Shown: positions 32,915 through 42,415 of the stretch, piece after piece | How positions within the stretch are numbered: the stretch's first letter is position 1 | How the letters are laid out: every line of letters begins with the position of its first letter | Source of the DNA: Paludibacteraceae bacterium | GTDB lineage: Bacteria; Bacteroidota; Bacteroidia; Bacteroidales; Paludibacteraceae | DNA length: 64,000 bases | Assembly (NCBI GenBank): GCA_017412245.1 | Contig: JAFPYI010000009.1 | Span: 1-64,000, forward strand | Reading direction: 5' to 3' | Notes under the pieces: model-generated | The model's input: only the letters and a program-made list of their open reading frames with translations | Databases searched by the model: none | What the model was told of the DNA's origin: nothing | Program-made: the position numbers and the translations under genes

Positions 32915-34996
32915 ATGGCAGAAGACAAGAAAAATAAACAGATGTTTCCTGAGAACGGGAACAATCCCAATGGGAAAAACACTCAACCGGGGCAAGGTCC
33001 AAGCGGTCCACGGCGTTGGCTAAGTTTTATCTTTTACACTATCGCTTTTGTGTTAGTCGGTTTCTGGCTGTTTGGCGGCCAAGAGGGCAGTGGCGACAGT
33101 AAAGGCATCAGTTATACCAAACTGGTTGCTTATATTGAGGCAGATGCGATAGAGAAGATAGAAGTATCCGATGACTCTCAAGCCAAAGCAACTGTTCGTC
33201 CGCAGAACTATACATTGGTATTCGGCACACAAGGAGATGGCGAGAAAAAAGGTGGTGTTTTGAAGACACAAGTGCCATCCGTAGAAGAGTTCTCCAAATA
33301 TGTTTCGGATGTTAATGCTCGTCGTAAAGCCGAAGGCAAAGCTGCTTTGGATGTAACCTACCAAAAATCCCGCGATTATTGGTATCTCATCTTAGTTAAC
33401 ATCCTTCCGTTTGTGCTGATTATTCTGTTCTTCGTTTATCTGAGTCGAGGAATAGGTAGTGCCGGTGGTGCAGGAGGAATATTCGGTGTAGGCAAAGCAA
33501 AAGCACAACTCTTTGACCGCGACAAGAAAGACAAAGTAACATTCAAAGATGTTGCAGGTCTGTATGGCGCGAAACAAGAAGTGCAAGAAATCGTAGAATT
33601 TCTCAAGAATCCAAAGAAATACACGGAGATTGGCGCTAAGATTCCTAAAGGCGCACTGCTTGTAGGTCCTCCGGGAACAGGTAAGACATTATTGGCAAAA
33701 GCGGTTGCCGGTGAAGCCGATGTGCCGTTCTTCTCGATGTCTGGTTCTGATTTTGTGGAGATGTTTGTCGGTGTAGGTGCCAGTCGTGTCCGCGATTTAT
33801 TCCGTCAAGCGAAAGAGAAAGCACCCTCTATCATCTTTATCGACGAGATAGATGCTATCGGTCGTGCGAGAGGCAAGAGTATGGTAACCGGCGGAAATGA
33901 CGAACGCGAGAGCACTTTGAACCAATTGCTGACAGAGATGGATGGTTTCGGCACCAACTCCGGTGTTATCATTTTGGCCGCAACTAACCGTGCTGACGTG
34001 CTCGACAGCGCTCTGCTTCGTGCCGGACGTTTTGACCGTCAGATACATGTAGAATTGCCTGATTTGCAGGAACGCAAGGAGATTTTTGAAGTCCATTTGC
34101 GTCCGCTTAAATTAGATGACACCGTAGATATTGATTTCTTGAGTAAACAGACTCCGGGTTTCTCCGGCGCAGACATAGCGAATGTTTGCAATGAGTCAGC
34201 CTTGATTGCTGCTCGTGGCGGTCGCAAAAAAGTAGGCAAGCAAGATTTCATGGATGCCGTAGACCGTATCGTTGGCGGTTTGGAACGCAAGAACAAGATT
34301 ATGACCGATGAAGAGAAACGCTCTATCGCTTATCATGAGGCCGGTCATGCCACTATCAGTTGGATGCTTCGTTGGGCTAATCCTCTTGTGAAAGTAACTA
34401 TCGTTCCCCGCGGTATGGCTCTTGGTGCTGCATGGTATTTGCCTGAAGAGCGACAACTGACAAATGAGGAACATATTCTCGATGAGTTATGCTCCTTGTT
34501 AGGCGGTCGTGCTGCAGAGCAGTTATTCCTTGAACAGACGTCCACCGGTGCTCTCAACGATTTGGAGAGAGCCACCAAACAAGCTTATGCCATGGTAGCA
34601 TACTACGGCATGAGTGATAAATTGAAAGATGTAAGTTTCTACGATTCCACCGGTAGATATGAATATGGATTTACCAAACCGTATTCGGATAATACCGCTG
34701 ATTTGATAGACAAAGAGACGCAACGTATCATCGCCGAACAGATGAAACGTGCGAAGCAAATTCTGACTGATTATGCCGAAGGACATCATAAATTAGCTGA
34801 ATTACTGATTGAACGTGAAGTAATCACCAGTGAAGATGTAGAATCTATCTTAGGTCCACGTCCTTGGAAAAGTCGTGGCGATGAGTTATTAGAGGCCAAT
34901 GCACAATTGGCTGAGGCAGAAAAAAAGAGTCAGAGCGCAAAAAAAGTACGTAAACCACGTAAAAAGAAAGACGACAATGAAACGACTAATGCTTAA
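32915..34996 (+). CDS. ftsH: ATP-dependent zinc metalloprotease FtsH
   Basis: 693 residues. A membrane-bound AAA protease that degrades damaged membrane proteins and unstable regulators. Two membrane helices (about 31-50 and 152-178) flank the periplasmic domain. The AAA domain has Walker A GPPGTGKT (G251-T258), Walker [12 protein letters not shown] and the pore motif in the [17 protein letters not shown] segment. The zinc site HEAGH begins at H474. The C-terminus is a lysine-rich tail. The last 20 bases overlap the M16 peptidase gene. Confidence 0.97.
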   Translation: MAEDKKNKQMFPENGNNPNGKNTQPGQGPSGPRRWLSFIFYTIAFVLVGFWLFGGQEGSGDSKGISYTKLVAYIEADAIEKIEVSDDSQAKATVRPQNYTLVFGTQGDGEKKGGVLKTQVPSVEEFSKYVSDVNARRKAEGKAALDVTYQKSRDYWYLILVNILPFVLIILFFVYLSRGIGSAGGAGGIFGVGKAKAQLFDRDKKDKVTFKDVAGLYGAKQEVQEIVEFLKNPKKYTEIGAKIPKGALLVGPPGTGKTLLAKAVAGEADVPFFSMSGSDFVEMFVGVGASRVRDLFRQAKEKAPSIIFIDEIDAIGRARGKSMVTGGNDERESTLNQLLTEMDGFGTNSGVIILAATNRADVLDSALLRAGRFDRQIHVELPDLQERKEIFEVHLRPLKLDDTVDIDFLSKQTPGFSGADIANVCNESALIAARGGRKKVGKQDFMDAVDRIVGGLERKNKIMTDEEKRSIAYHEAGHATISWMLRWANPLVKVTIVPRGMALGAAWYLPEERQLTNEEHILDELCSLLGGRAAEQLFLEQTSTGALNDLERATKQAYAMVAYYGMSDKLKDVSFYDSTGRYEYGFTKPYSDNTADLIDKETQRIIAEQMKRAKQILTDYAEGHHKLAELLIEREVITSEDVESILGPRPWKSRGDELLEANAQLAEAEKKSQSAKKVRKPRKKKDDNETTNA

Positions 34997-37778
34997 TGTC
35001 GCACTATTATGTGCCGCATTCACAATTGGTGCGCAAACACCCGAGAAATTACCGATTGATCCGGAAGTTCGTTACGGCAAATTAGATAACGGCTTGACGT
35101 ATTATATTCGTCATAACGAGCAACCCAAACAACGTGCAGAGTTTCATATTGCTCAAGCTGTAGGTGCTATCCTTGAGGAAGATAACCAAAACGGATTAGC
35201 ACACTTTTTGGAGCATATGGCCTTCAACGGGACACAACATTTCCCGGGCAAGGGAATTATCAACTATTTTGAATCTGTAGGTGTAAATTTTGGCGGGAAC
35301 ATCAATGCTTACACATCTATCGATGAGACAGTTTATCGTCTTTCTGATGTACCGACCTATCGCGAAGGAATCGTTGATAGTGCTTTACTGGTGATGCATG
35401 ATTGGAGTTGCGGATTGTTGTTATTGCCGGAAGAGATTGATGCAGAACGTGGCGTTATTTTAGAAGAATGGCGCACCGGTCGCACCGCTCAACGCCGTAT
35501 TTGGAAACAATTGAATGCACTGATGTATCCGGGTTCGCAGTACGCGAAACGCGATGTAATTGGAGATACAGCCGTTATTTTGAATTTCGACTACCAAGCC
35601 TTGCGTGACTATTATCACAAATGGTATGGTCCTGATAACCAGGCAATTATCGTGGTCGGAGATATCGATGTTGATAAAATTGAGAAGAAGATAAAAGAAC
35701 TCTGGAAAGATGTGCCGCGTCGTGCCAATTACGGTGAGAGACCTATTTATACAGTAGGCAACAACACTGAGCCGTTAGTCGCTATCGTGACAGACAAAGA
35801 GGCTCAAGGCAGTCGTATTACATTGGAATACAAAGCAGATCAGATTCCGGAAGCTATTCAAGGGACAGCACAAGAATATGTCATCGATATGTTGCGTAGC
35901 ATAGTATGCAATATGTTGGATAATCGTTTCAGCGAATTAGCGCTTGACCCAAATGCTTCTTTCACAGGAGCCGGTTGTTATTATGGAGAAACCGTTAAAA
36001 AACGTGATGCTTTCACAGCAGTATATATTCCTAAGGAGGGACACGAGACCGAAGCATACAACGACTTGTTATTCCAATTGGAGAAAATGCGTCGTTATGG
36101 TTTCACCAACGCAGAATTAGACCGCGTTAAGACGCAGATGTTGAATAATTGGGAAAAATCGTACAACGAGCGCAACACCCGTCGTAACAGATCTTTGGCA
36201 CAAGAGTGCATCCGCCATTTTGAGGATGGAGAAGTGATGCCCGGCATAGAATGGGAATATGAATTTGTGCAAGCAACCTTACCTCTTGTCAGCTTAGATG
36301 CTGTAAATCAATTAGCTGCATCTTTTATACACGAGAATCCTACTATTGCTATTTCGGGGCCAGAGAAAGAAGGCGTGAATATCCCATCTAAAGAGACTAT
36401 TCTCGCATCGTTGAAAGCGACAAAAGATTTGGCAATTGAAGCGCCCAAAGAGGAGGCTGTTGACAATCAATTAGTTAAGAAAGCTCCACGCAAAGGCAAG
36501 ATTAAGAATGTGAACCGCAATGGCGCTTTGGGTACGACCGAATGGACATTAGGAAATGGTATTAAGGTTGTATTCAAACAAACCGACTTCAAAGCGGACG
36601 AGATACTGATGCAAGCGTTCTCTAAAGGTGGTTTATCTCAAGTTGAGACCGAAGATTTGCCTTCCGCACAAGTTGCGGCACCTATTGTTGGTTTCAGCGG
36701 TTTAGGACGTTTTAATGCCACACAATTAGAGAAGGCTCTTGCCGGTAAAACAGTCAGTGTTAATCCTTCTATTAGCGAGTTAACCGAAAGTTTGAACGGG
36801 TCATCAAGTGTTAAAGATTTTGAGACCTTGCTGCAATTAATCTATCTCCATTTTACAGGAGTTCGTAAAGATGAGCAGGCTTACAATACTTTTATGGGGT
36901 TGATGAAAAATCAATTAGTTAATAGAGATAAGAACCCGAAAAATGTCTTCTCTGACAGTGTACAAATGATGAGTACTGGCCATTCGGAACGCACGGTACT
37001 GGTTAATACGGAAATGTTAGAGAAGGTATCTTTGGATAAGGCCTTGCAGATCTATAAAACACGTTTTGCTAATCCGGCAGACTTTACGTTTATTTTCGTA
37101 GGCAACATCAATCCTAATGACCCGAAAATTCAAGCACTCATCTGCCAATGGTTAGGTAGTTTGAAGACGAAAAAGGCTCGTGAGAATATTATCGACCGCC
37201 ATGTGACTGTTGCTTTAGGTAAACAGAAAAATTATTTCAGTCGCGAAATGGAAACAACTACCGCAAGTAATCGTATTCAATATACCTCATATGACATTCC
37301 TTATTCGCAAGCCAATGATTTGAATATGGAGATGATTGGACGTATATTGAGCACTCGTTATCTGGAATCCATCCGTGAGCGTGAAGGCGGTTCATACGGT
37401 GTTGGCACATATGGTTTTATGACTATTCTTCCACGCCCTCGTGCAGGTTTGATTATGCAATTTGATACTGACCCAAAGAAACAAACACGTTTGATGGAAA
37501 TTATCCACGAAGAAGTTCAAGCAATAATTGAAAATGGACCTTTAGCGAATGATTTGCAAAAAGAGAAAGAATCCATGCTCAAAGATTATCAAGAAGATTT
37601 GGAGAAGAATAGTTTCTGGAGAACATTCCTGTATATGTATCATATGTACGGCGTAGACGAGGTTAGTCACTACACCAAAGCCGTTGAAAAGATTACGGCA
37701 GAAAGTGTGCAAAATATGCTTAAACGCTTAGTAAGCGCAGGTAATGTATTCGAGGTTGTGATGTTCCCCGAAGATTAA
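34977..37778 (+). CDS. M16 family zinc peptidase (pitrilysin/insulinase type)
   Basis: 933 residues from ATG 34977. A signal peptide ([20 protein letters not shown]) sends it to the periplasm or beyond. The inverted zinc motif HFLEH (H76, E79, H80) is present in the first M16 domain, with a downstream glutamate in PEEIDAERGVILEEW. A second M16 half begins near residue 510 and lacks the zinc motif, as is usual. It digests peptides. It begins 20 bases inside ftsH, so translation is probably coupled, and precedes lpxB. The earlier start at 34899 lies in the ftsH frame overlap and lacks a signal peptide. Confidence 0.92.
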   Translation: MKRLMLNVALLCAAFTIGAQTPEKLPIDPEVRYGKLDNGLTYYIRHNEQPKQRAEFHIAQAVGAILEEDNQNGLAHFLEHMAFNGTQHFPGKGIINYFESVGVNFGGNINAYTSIDETVYRLSDVPTYREGIVDSALLVMHDWSCGLLLLPEEIDAERGVILEEWRTGRTAQRRIWKQLNALMYPGSQYAKRDVIGDTAVILNFDYQALRDYYHKWYGPDNQAIIVVGDIDVDKIEKKIKELWKDVPRRANYGERPIYTVGNNTEPLVAIVTDKEAQGSRITLEYKADQIPEAIQGTAQEYVIDMLRSIVCNMLDNRFSELALDPNASFTGAGCYYGETVKKRDAFTAVYIPKEGHETEAYNDLLFQLEKMRRYGFTNAELDRVKTQMLNNWEKSYNERNTRRNRSLAQECIRHFEDGEVMPGIEWEYEFVQATLPLVSLDAVNQLAASFIHENPTIAISGPEKEGVNIPSKETILASLKATKDLAIEAPKEEAVDNQLVKKAPRKGKIKNVNRNGALGTTEWTLGNGIKVVFKQTDFKADEILMQAFSKGGLSQVETEDLPSAQVAAPIVGFSGLGRFNATQLEKALAGKTVSVNPSISELTESLNGSSSVKDFETLLQLIYLHFTGVRKDEQAYNTFMGLMKNQLVNRDKNPKNVFSDSVQMMSTGHSERTVLVNTEMLEKVSLDKALQIYKTRFANPADFTFIFVGNINPNDPKIQALICQWLGSLKTKKARENIIDRHVTVALGKQKNYFSREMETTTASNRIQYTSYDIPYSQANDLNMEMIGRILSTRYLESIREREGGSYGVGTYGFMTILPRPRAGLIMQFDTDPKKQTRLMEIIHEEVQAIIENGPLANDLQKEKESMLKDYQEDLEKNSFWRTFLYMYHMYGVDEVSHYTKAVEKITAESVQNMLKRLVSAGNVFEVVMFPED

Positions 37779-37795
37779 TCTTGTGCAAACGCTGA

Positions 37796-38899
37796 ATGGC
37801 TAAATACTTTTTAATAGCAGGCGAAGCTTCAGGAGACACACACGCATCCGCTCTCATTGAGCAGTTGCGTGTGTGCGATTCCAATGCATCCTTTGTGGGG
37901 CTTGGAGGAGATAAAATGGCCGCAGCCGGTTGTCGATTGTACCGACACTACAGTCGTATGGCTTTTATGGGGTTTGTGGCTGTTTTACAGAATATAAGAA
38001 CTGTATGTCAAAATTTCCACATTGCTCAAGATGCCTTGTTGGCAGAGCAACCGGATGCGCTCATTTTGATTGACTACCCTTCGTTCAATCTTAGAATAGC
38101 CGCTTTTTGTAGAAAGCTTTTGCCGAATACAAAAATATTTTATTATATCCCGCCTAAAGTGTGGGCATGGAAACGCAGACGCGTTCATCAAATTGCTCGT
38201 TTGTGCGATGAAGTATTAGGCATTTTTCCCTTTGAACCTGCATTCTATGCGAAATATGGTTACCAATGCACATATGTAGGTAATCCAACCAGAGAGGAAA
38301 TCGAGAAATATCGGAATAATACAACACGACAAAATATCATTGCCATCCTACCCGGAAGCCGCAAAAGTGAAGTGTTGCATTGCCTTCCGAAAATGCTGAC
38401 AGCTGCTCGTCGATTTGCGGATTATAAGATTGTCATTGCTGCTGCTCCCGGTCTAAATGATGAGGTATATCAACCTTATTTGCTTGATGGAGAAAAATTG
38501 ACACGAGATACCTATTCGGTCGTATCTGAAGCGAAAGCAGCCATCGTCAATTCCGGGACCGCTACATTGGAAACAGCATTACTCGGTTGTCCGCAAGTTG
38601 CTGTATATCATTTGGCCTTCTCACAACTGATTGGAATATTAAGATGGGCAAGACCTCTAATTTTTGACATCCCGTATTTCACATTGGTTAACATTTTAGC
38701 CGGTAAAGAGGTTATTCACGAATGCATTGCTAATGATTTTACTGAGCGAAAAATAGTTGCGGCTCTGGAATCCATCCTCTATGATGGTGATTATACACAA
38801 AAAATGCTCGCGCAATACGAGCATATCTATTCTGTATTGGGAGCTTCATCTCCGTCTGCTACAGCCGCAAAAATCATTTGCAAAGCTATCCTACATTGA
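37796..38899 (+). CDS. lpxB: Lipid-A-disaccharide synthase
   Basis: 367 residues. LpxB joins UDP-diacylglucosamine and lipid X to give the lipid A disaccharide on the inner membrane. Visible segments are the N-terminal FLIAGEASGDTHASALI, the FYYIPPKVWAWKRRRVHQIARLCDEVLGIFPFE signature, LPGSRKSEV and IVNSGTATLETALLGCPQVAVYH. It starts 17 bases after the M16 peptidase. Its presence shows that this organism makes lipid A. Confidence 0.95.
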   Translation: MAKYFLIAGEASGDTHASALIEQLRVCDSNASFVGLGGDKMAAAGCRLYRHYSRMAFMGFVAVLQNIRTVCQNFHIAQDALLAEQPDALILIDYPSFNLRIAAFCRKLLPNTKIFYYIPPKVWAWKRRRVHQIARLCDEVLGIFPFEPAFYAKYGYQCTYVGNPTREEIEKYRNNTTRQNIIAILPGSRKSEVLHCLPKMLTAARRFADYKIVIAAAPGLNDEVYQPYLLDGEKLTRDTYSVVSEAKAAIVNSGTATLETALLGCPQVAVYHLAFSQLIGILRWARPLIFDIPYFTLVNILAGKEVIHECIANDFTERKIVAALESILYDGDYTQKMLAQYEHIYSVLGASSPSATAAKIICKAILH

Positions 38900-39169
38900 T
38901 ATCATTATTGACGCCAGGATATATGGTAGTGCTCCGATGAGCACACCTTTGCTCAAGCGCCATGTTTCGGTGGTGTAGAAAACAAAAATCAGTGCCAAAT
39001 CCGGAAAAACAGCTACCAACAATAGTTTACTAAGCACACCTCCTGCCTCAAATTGGAAAGTGCGTAACGGATACCATAAGTTCATCACTTCAATATACGT
39101 CAGTCCAAAAATTGCAGGTAAGAGCAATCCGACAAGAATACCTATCCAATATTTGTCAAAGCGATCCAT
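38891..39169 (-). CDS. Small membrane protein of unknown function
   Basis: 92 residues with three hydrophobic segments (about 8-27, 45-65 and 74-90). It begins MDRFDKYWIGILVGLLLPAIFG; I recognise no family. It overlaps surE by 14 bases at its start, so coupling is likely, and overlaps the convergent lpxB by 9 bases at its end. Position and style fit a conserved Bacteroidales inner-membrane protein. Confidence 0.8.
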   Translation of the reverse strand: MDRFDKYWIGILVGLLLPAIFGLTYIEVMNLWYPLRTFQFEAGGVLSKLLLVAVFPDLALIFVFYTTETWRLSKGVLIGALPYILASIMISM

Positions 39170-39914
39170 ATGCCGTCAAATCAATTGAGATAGGTGTGAT
39201 CGCAATCTTTTGATGCCCCACCGCCCAAACATCCGTATCTATAGCGTCGGGTTCATCATTTACAAACTCTCCTACTAAAGTATAAGCAGAAGTGCCCTCT
39301 TCACAAGAAGATGTCGGTAATGGAGCTAATTCATTCTGCCAATGCGCTCGACACTGTCTTGTCCATTGAATGCCTTCAATCTCGCCTACCGGAGCATTGA
39401 TATTGTAGCATGTCATTGGTTCGACTCCTTCTTCCAACAAGTGCTGAGTCACTTGAACCAGAAATGGTTGCAACCAATGTAAATCAACATCCATTTGATG
39501 CGTATTAATAGACCAACCAATAGCAGGAATACCCTTCTCTGCTGCCACTAAGCAAGCTCCCATCGTGCCGGAATAAATGACATTAACAGAAGCATTGCTG
39601 CCATGATTGATACCGGATACAAGAAGATCGATTCGTTTGTCCTTCAGCACTACTTCGCGTGCTAATTTAACACAATCTGCAGGAGTGCCGTTCGTGATAT
39701 ATACTTCAGCCCCATTTAGATCATGTTCCTCCAGCCGTTTTAACGTAATCGGAGCATTGACAGTTATCGCCGCTCCCTTACCACTTCTCGGTCCATCCGG
39801 AGCAATGACATATACACGACCGATTTTGGCCATTTCTTGTGCAAGAAGGCGCACTCCGGCCGTTCCCCAACCATCGTCATTAACAACTACAATATTTAGA
39901 CTATTATCGGCCAT
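39156..39914 (-). CDS. surE: 5'/3'-nucleotidase SurE
   Basis: 252 residues. SurE removes phosphate from nucleoside monophosphates in the cytoplasm and is linked to stationary-phase survival. The N-terminal metal motif VVNDDGW, the APDGPRSGKGAAITV loop, TNGTPADCVKLA and the SGINHGSN segment are all present. It overlaps glmM by 11 bases and the small membrane protein by 14, within one operon. Confidence 0.94.
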   Translation of the reverse strand: MADNSLNIVVVNDDGWGTAGVRLLAQEMAKIGRVYVIAPDGPRSGKGAAITVNAPITLKRLEEHDLNGAEVYITNGTPADCVKLAREVVLKDKRIDLLVSGINHGSNASVNVIYSGTMGACLVAAEKGIPAIGWSINTHQMDVDLHWLQPFLVQVTQHLLEEGVEPMTCYNINAPVGEIEGIQWTRQCRAHWQNELAPLPTSSCEEGTSAYTLVGEFVNDEPDAIDTDVWAVGHQKIAITPISIDLTAYGSL

Positions 39915-41280
39915 TTATCATTGTTATTACTTGTTGAGCTAACTGATTTGCTTTCTCTAATGTGGTGGATTCGGAATAGACCCGAATAATGGGTTCGGTA
40001 TTACTTTTCCGCAAATGTACCCATCCGTCAGAAAAATCAATCTTCACTCCGTCGCAGTCATTAATCTGCTCATTATGATAGTATGATTTTACTCGCTCAA
40101 GAATAGCATCTACATCCGTATCAGGAGTAAGGTCTATGCGATTTTTACTGATGCAATACTGAGGATAGGAATCTCTCAATTCGCTAACAGATTTGTTTTG
40201 GCAAGCCAAGTTGCTGAGGAACAAAGCTATTCCCACCAAAGCATCTCGACCATAATGACAGGCCGGATAAATAACACCACCATTCCCTTCTCCGCCGATC
40301 ACGGCATGAGTTGATTTCATCTGCGCTACCACATTAACTTCTCCAACAGCGCTGGCACTGTAGGAACAGCCATGGGCATTGGTTATGTCGCGCAAAGCGC
40401 GGGTAGAAGACAGATTGCTAACGGTACTGCCCGGTGTGTGAGATAAAACATAATCCGCAACACTTACCAATGTATATTCCTCTCCGAACATCTCACCGTT
40501 CTCGCAAATGATTGCTAATCGATCCACATCCGGATCCACAACAAATCCGACATCTGCCTTGTTACCCTTCAACAGATTGCTTATCTCTGTAAGATGCTGC
40601 GGAAGAGGCTCCGGATTATGAGGGAATAGTCCATTAGGTGTACAATTAAGTTCAATAATATTTTCCACACCTAATGCTTTTAGCATCGCAGGAATAGCTA
40701 ATCCTCCTACCGAATTGACACAATCTATAGCTACCGTGAACTGACGTTTTTTTATCGCCTCTGTATTGACTAACGACAATTGTAGTACTTGCTGAACGTG
40801 GTAAGGTAGATAATCTTTCGTTACCATTTTCCCAACTTCCTCAACCGGCGCAAAAAGAAAGTCTTCTTGAGAGGCGATTGCTAACACTTCCTTCCCCTCT
40901 GCATCATTCAAAAACTCTCCTTTTTCATTCAGCAATTTCAGTGCGTTCCATTGCTTAGGATTATGACTTGCTGTTAGAATTATTCCGCCAGCTGCTTTTT
41001 CTCCAACGACAGCCAATTCCGTCGTAGGTGTGGCTGCCAAACCGATATTTACCACATTATATCCCATCGCCATCAGTGTTCCACAGACCAGTTTGTCAAC
41101 CATTTCTCCACTAGTTCTGGCATCACGACCGACGACAATTGTGTTGCTTAAAGAATATGCCTGCCTGCGTTGTTTCGCGTATGCTGCAGAAAAGCGAACT
41201 ATATCGATGGGGGTTAATCCTTCTCCTACTTGTCCTCCTATAGTACCGCGGATGCCGGAAATACTTTTTATCAAACTCAT
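39904..41280 (-). CDS. glmM: Phosphoglucosamine mutase
   Basis: 458 residues, shorter than the PGM2-like enzyme at 5976. It converts glucosamine 6-phosphate to glucosamine 1-phosphate for peptidoglycan and lipid A. Active-site TASHNPKQWNALK with phosphoserine S105, metal loop DPDVDRLA, sugar loop GGEGNGGVI and phosphate loop KSNTEPIIRVYSE are present. The sugar loop GEGNGG fits GlmM rather than PGM (usually EESFG). It precedes surE and follows the DUF4827 lipoprotein by 1 base. Confidence 0.9.
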   Translation of the reverse strand: MSLIKSISGIRGTIGGQVGEGLTPIDIVRFSAAYAKQRRQAYSLSNTIVVGRDARTSGEMVDKLVCGTLMAMGYNVVNIGLAATPTTELAVVGEKAAGGIILTASHNPKQWNALKLLNEKGEFLNDAEGKEVLAIASQEDFLFAPVEEVGKMVTKDYLPYHVQQVLQLSLVNTEAIKKRQFTVAIDCVNSVGGLAIPAMLKALGVENIIELNCTPNGLFPHNPEPLPQHLTEISNLLKGNKADVGFVVDPDVDRLAIICENGEMFGEEYTLVSVADYVLSHTPGSTVSNLSSTRALRDITNAHGCSYSASAVGEVNVVAQMKSTHAVIGGEGNGGVIYPACHYGRDALVGIALFLSNLACQNKSVSELRDSYPQYCISKNRIDLTPDTDVDAILERVKSYYHNEQINDCDGVKIDFSDGWVHLRKSNTEPIIRVYSESTTLEKANQLAQQVITMINGR

Positions 41281-41281
41281 T

Positions 41282-41860
41282 TTACTGCTTTACTTTAATC
41301 TTCATAATATAACCATACGGAGTCACTGTGTTCTGCTCAGCGGAAAAACCAAGTTTACTCGGTTGGATAATCGCACATTGAGAATCCGGATATTTCATAT
41401 ACTGAACAGCCAAATGCCATCCCACAGCCTCACAATCCGCTAAATTGCGGAAATGAAATTCGTACGGGTATGCCTGGTCGAGAGTCGTCCAATAACTTAT
41501 AGTATCTGCATTCTCCGTCAACTCGAATTGCTTATAACGCAACACGATGAGTGCATTAGCCTCAATGGTCAAATCTATAGTATCAAACTCTCCCGGACTG
41601 ACTGAATCTATACGTATAGAATCACCACGTTCAATGAGGTGAAAATAATAGTTGTCATACCCGGGCACCTTAAGATAATCTTTCTCGCCCCATACATAAT
41701 CATCAGCCGGTTCTTCCTTAAGAATATTAAGACCATTGCGACTGATATAATTTGCAATCAGTTTATCTTCTTTGTCGCGCAATCGCGAATAGGTATTCTG
41801 CGAACAACCGGTGACCAGCAAAAGTGCACCTAAGAACACAAGAATTAAAATCTTTTTCAT
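41282..41860 (-). CDS. DUF4827-type lipoprotein
   Basis: 192 residues. A lipoprotein signal peptide (MKKILILVFLGALLLVTGC) leads to a domain with KVPGYDNYYFHLIERGD and YSRLRDKEDKLIANYISRNGLNIL, which resembles the DUF4827 proteins of Bacteroidales. The C-terminal AVGWHLAVQYMKYPDSQCAIIQPSKLGF segment reads like the end of FKBP-type isomerase domains. It stands next to a second FKBP-like lipoprotein with a 0-base gap, so the two are probably a functional pair. The role is unknown. Confidence 0.8.
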   Translation of the reverse strand: MKKILILVFLGALLLVTGCSQNTYSRLRDKEDKLIANYISRNGLNILKEEPADDYVWGEKDYLKVPGYDNYYFHLIERGDSIRIDSVSPGEFDTIDLTIEANALIVLRYKQFELTENADTISYWTTLDQAYPYEFHFRNLADCEAVGWHLAVQYMKYPDSQCAIIQPSKLGFSAEQNTVTPYGYIMKIKVKQ

Positions 41861-42415
41861 TTACTGTATCTCTAATTCAATAATCACATTTTCATAAGGA
41901 GGCACATCTTCTGTACCCTTCAATCCGTATGCGGAATACCACGGCACATACATTTTTACACGGCTATGATGATTCCATTCCGGTATATTTCTATCCACGG
42001 CATAGGGCAATTCCAAATGACCTATATTCCATGTCCCCTCGGTATCAATTAGCAACTGTTCGTTTAAATTAAACACCCGCATCCTCACACCGCAATCCTT
42101 GCCGAGTTGCGGTCCTTCTGTTAAAGTATCTCCTTTCTCTAACACGTTTGCCCACGCACCGCCTTCATATAACGCATAGTTTTCCGGCAATGACTGAACA
42201 ATCTGCAGTAACTGTTCATCGGCAGCTAAAGCTAAACGATGATTGAATTCCATCAAAGCCAATGTTGCACTATCCGGCTCAACATCACGTCCCATTCGTT
42301 GCGTGGGACGTTGTGGACCAACACCACTACAGGACAGAACTAAAAGAGCAATAATACAGATACTGATATTTTGCCAAATCGTTATCTTTATTTGTTCTCT
42401 TTGGATTCTAAACAT
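41861..42415 (-). CDS. FKBP-like lipoprotein
   Basis: 184 residues. A lipoprotein signal with lipobox VLSC lies at about 25-30, preceded by a long N-terminus that overlaps the hybrid regulator gene by 28 bases; no other start is available. The C-terminal VKMYVPWYSAYGLKGTEDVPPYENVIIELEI closely follows the final strands of FKBP peptidyl-prolyl isomerases (PxxLAYG, IPPNATLxF). Key active-site aromatic residues are not clearly present, so it may be a binding protein rather than an isomerase. Operon with the DUF4827 gene. Confidence 0.78.
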   Translation of the reverse strand: MFRIQREQIKITIWQNISICIIALLVLSCSGVGPQRPTQRMGRDVEPDSATLALMEFNHRLALAADEQLLQIVQSLPENYALYEGGAWANVLEKGDTLTEGPQLGKDCGVRMRVFNLNEQLLIDTEGTWNIGHLELPYAVDRNIPEWNHHSRVKMYVPWYSAYGLKGTEDVPPYENVIIELEIQ

